DNA from: Chitinophagaceae bacterium
Lineage (GTDB): Bacteria > Bacteroidota > Bacteroidia > Chitinophagales > UBA10324
NCBI GenBank assembly: GCA_947469485.1
Contig: CANIPU010000002.1
Span: 124,001 to 188,000 of the forward strand
DNA length: 64,000 nucleotides
Direction: 5' to 3'
The notes under the pieces are model-generated. The model had not been told where the DNA came from and did not search any database. It worked only from the letters and a program-made list of their open reading frames with translations. Below, piece after piece: positions 63,031-64,000 of this stretch. Made by a program: the position numbers and the translations under genes. The stretch's first letter is position 1, and each line of letters begins with the position of its first letter.

Positions 63031-64000
63031 ATGGAAACAGTTGAGAAAAAGTATTCCAATAAACTTGTTAAAGAATCAAGTCCATATTTATTACAACATG
63101 CACACAATCCAGTAGATTGGTTTCCTTGGTGCAATGAAGCAATTGAAAAAGCAAAAAACGAAGGCAAGCCTATATTAGTTAGTATAGGATATGCTGCTTG
63201 CCATTGGTGTCATGTTATGGAACATGAATCATTTGAAGATGAAAAGGTGGCGTTATTTATGAATAAGAATTTTATCAATATTAAAATTGATCGTGAAGAA
63301 AGACCTGACCTTGATAATATATATATGGAGGCAGTTCAGATTATGAGTGGTAGCGGAGGTTGGCCATTGAATGTATTCCTTACCCCAGATTTAAAACCAT
63401 TTTATGGTGGCACCTATTTCCCGCCTAAACCTGCATTTAATCGTCCCTCATGGATTCAAATTCTGCATGGGATTTTTAATGCCTGGGTAAATGGAAAAAA
63501 CGAAATAATAAAACAGGCAGAAGATTTAACTGGTATAATGCAAAACAGAAATGATTTATTGAATAACCACCAGTTAAAAGATTCCGGCAAGAAGATAACA
63601 AACCTCGCTTATAAGATATTAGAAGAACAATTCGATAAAATTGAAGGTGGAATTGGCAATGCACCCAAGTTCCCTTCTACATTTAATTTAAATTTTTTAA
63701 TGCAGTATTATTTTTTTACAAGAAATGAAATGGCATTAAAACAAGTTCGGCTTTCACTCGATAAAATGATGAATGGTGGAATTTACGACCAGATAGGCAG
63801 TGGCTTTTCAAGATACTCAACTGATGATAAGTGGTTGGTGCCTCATTTTGAAAAAATGTTATACGATAATGCATTGATAATCTCAACCTATTGTGATGCA
63901 TACAAACTTACCGGCGATAAAAATTATTTAAGAATTATAGATGAGTCTTTAGAATTTGTAAATAGAGAACTTAAAAACTCAAAAGGTGGTTTTTTTTCAA
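63031..64000 (+). CDS. DUF255/thioredoxin-domain protein (YyaL-like), N-terminal part
   Basis: The first 323 codons of a gene that runs off the window. It begins with [14 protein letters not shown], then the thioredoxin-like Ala-Cys-His-Trp-Cys-His-Val-Met (CxxC), Arg-Glu-Glu-Arg-Pro-Asp, and Phe-Gly-Gly-Thr-Tyr-Phe-Pro-Pro with Tyr for the first Gly's neighbour. These match the spermatogenesis-associated protein 20/YyaL family (about 680 residues), which joins a thioredoxin fold to a glucosidase-like alpha/alpha barrel; the barrel begins near residue 215. Activity is not established. Confidence 0.92.
   Translation, partial: METVEKKYSNKLVKESSPYLLQHAHNPVDWFPWCNEAIEKAKNEGKPILVSIGYAACHWCHVMEHESFEDEKVALFMNKNFINIKIDREERPDLDNIYMEAVQIMSGSGGWPLNVFLTPDLKPFYGGTYFPPKPAFNRPSWIQILHGIFNAWVNGKNEIIKQAEDLTGIMQNRNDLLNNHQLKDSGKKITNLAYKILEEQFDKIEGGIGNAPKFPSTFNLNFLMQYYFFTRNEMALKQVRLSLDKMMNGGIYDQIGSGFSRYSTDDKWLVPHFEKMLYDNALIISTYCDAYKLTGDKNYLRIIDESLEFVNRELKNSKGGFFS

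Noticed and set aside
1-64000. tRNA, rRNA, transposase or prophage genes
   Set aside because: Intergenic gaps are mostly under 200 bases, none folds recognisably as tRNA, and no integrase or transposase motif appears in any frame.

Overview
The window looks like chromosomal DNA from an AT-rich member of the Bacteroidota, probably a non-pathogenic environmental lineage near Chitinophagales/Sphingobacteriales; that rank is a guess. The phylum call rests on five things. There are several secreted proteins with type IX secretion (T9SS) C-terminal sorting domains. There are families largely confined to this phylum (DUF4270, DUF4271, IPExxxVDY, long-form IspG, GT5-only glycogen synthase). The pantothenate/glycogen-synthase/glmS and acpP-fabF-rnc gene neighbourhoods are typical of it. 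A TonB receptor carries an N-terminal carboxypeptidase-regulatory-like domain. Many transcription units are preceded by the Bacteroidetes -7 box TAnnTTTG. I see no phage, plasmid, transposase, CRISPR array, rRNA or tRNA.

Layout. 1-0.44 kb: tail of a cytochrome-oxidase-associated cluster (DUF420 end, small Cys-containing membrane protein). 0.46-2.9 kb (-): ABC exporter plus a LolA-like protein. 3-4.9 kb (-): long-form ispG. 5-7.2 kb: T9SS protein and small lipoprotein. 7.2-11.3 kb: two SDR genes, mlaE-mlaF and sucD. 11.4-14 kb: E2 and E3 of 2-oxoglutarate dehydrogenase. 14-18.1 kb: small hypotheticals, then a glycosyltransferase/asparagine synthase pair. 18.1-20.9 kb (-): TolC and HlyD-type adaptor. 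21-24.2 kb: tadA, sod, a T9SS beta-propeller-like protein and a 21-bp-period tandem repeat. 24.2-28.2 kb (-): GT5 synthase, DUF4270 lipoprotein, glmS. 28.3-31.7 kb: panC, panD, YbhN-type membrane protein, rfaE2 and a small T9SS-like protein. 31.9-35.1 kb: gpsA, then rnc, fabF, acpP (-). 35.3-43.7 kb: a run of + strand housekeeping genes (IPExxxVDY, pterin dehydratase, hisS, hutH, TIGR02757, FAH family, flavin reductase, lysS). 43.8-48.4 kb (-): carotenoid cluster crtI-crtB-hypothetical-idi-crtZ-crtY, expected to lead to zeaxanthin. 48.6-56.5 kb: secreted LRR protein, then two paralogous secreted alpha/beta hydrolases flanking a TonB-dependent receptor. 56.6-64 kb: HerA-like ATPase, hemW, a TamA/BamA-like barrel, DUF4271, hemD and the start of a DUF255 thioredoxin-like protein.

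Functional themes. IspG, Idi and the crt genes together cover the MEP-to-carotenoid route. AcpP, FabF and FabG are fatty-acid synthesis genes. SucD, E2 and E3 are TCA-cycle parts that lack their usual partners here (sucC, E1). Much of the remainder is cell-envelope biology (Mla lipid transport, TolC efflux, BamA-like barrel, heptose activation, T9SS cargo).

No clearly new multi-gene system is visible. The points most worth checking are: the tandem repeat at 23888-24160, built of 21-bp units with alternating 3' halves; the hydrolase-receptor-hydrolase locus, in which the second hydrolase lacks the aligned catalytic serine and oxyanion glycine; the roughly 30-residue AT-rich insertion in HisRS; the lysine-rich tail on HemD; and the recurrent TAnnTTTG boxes, which settle several non-ATG starts.
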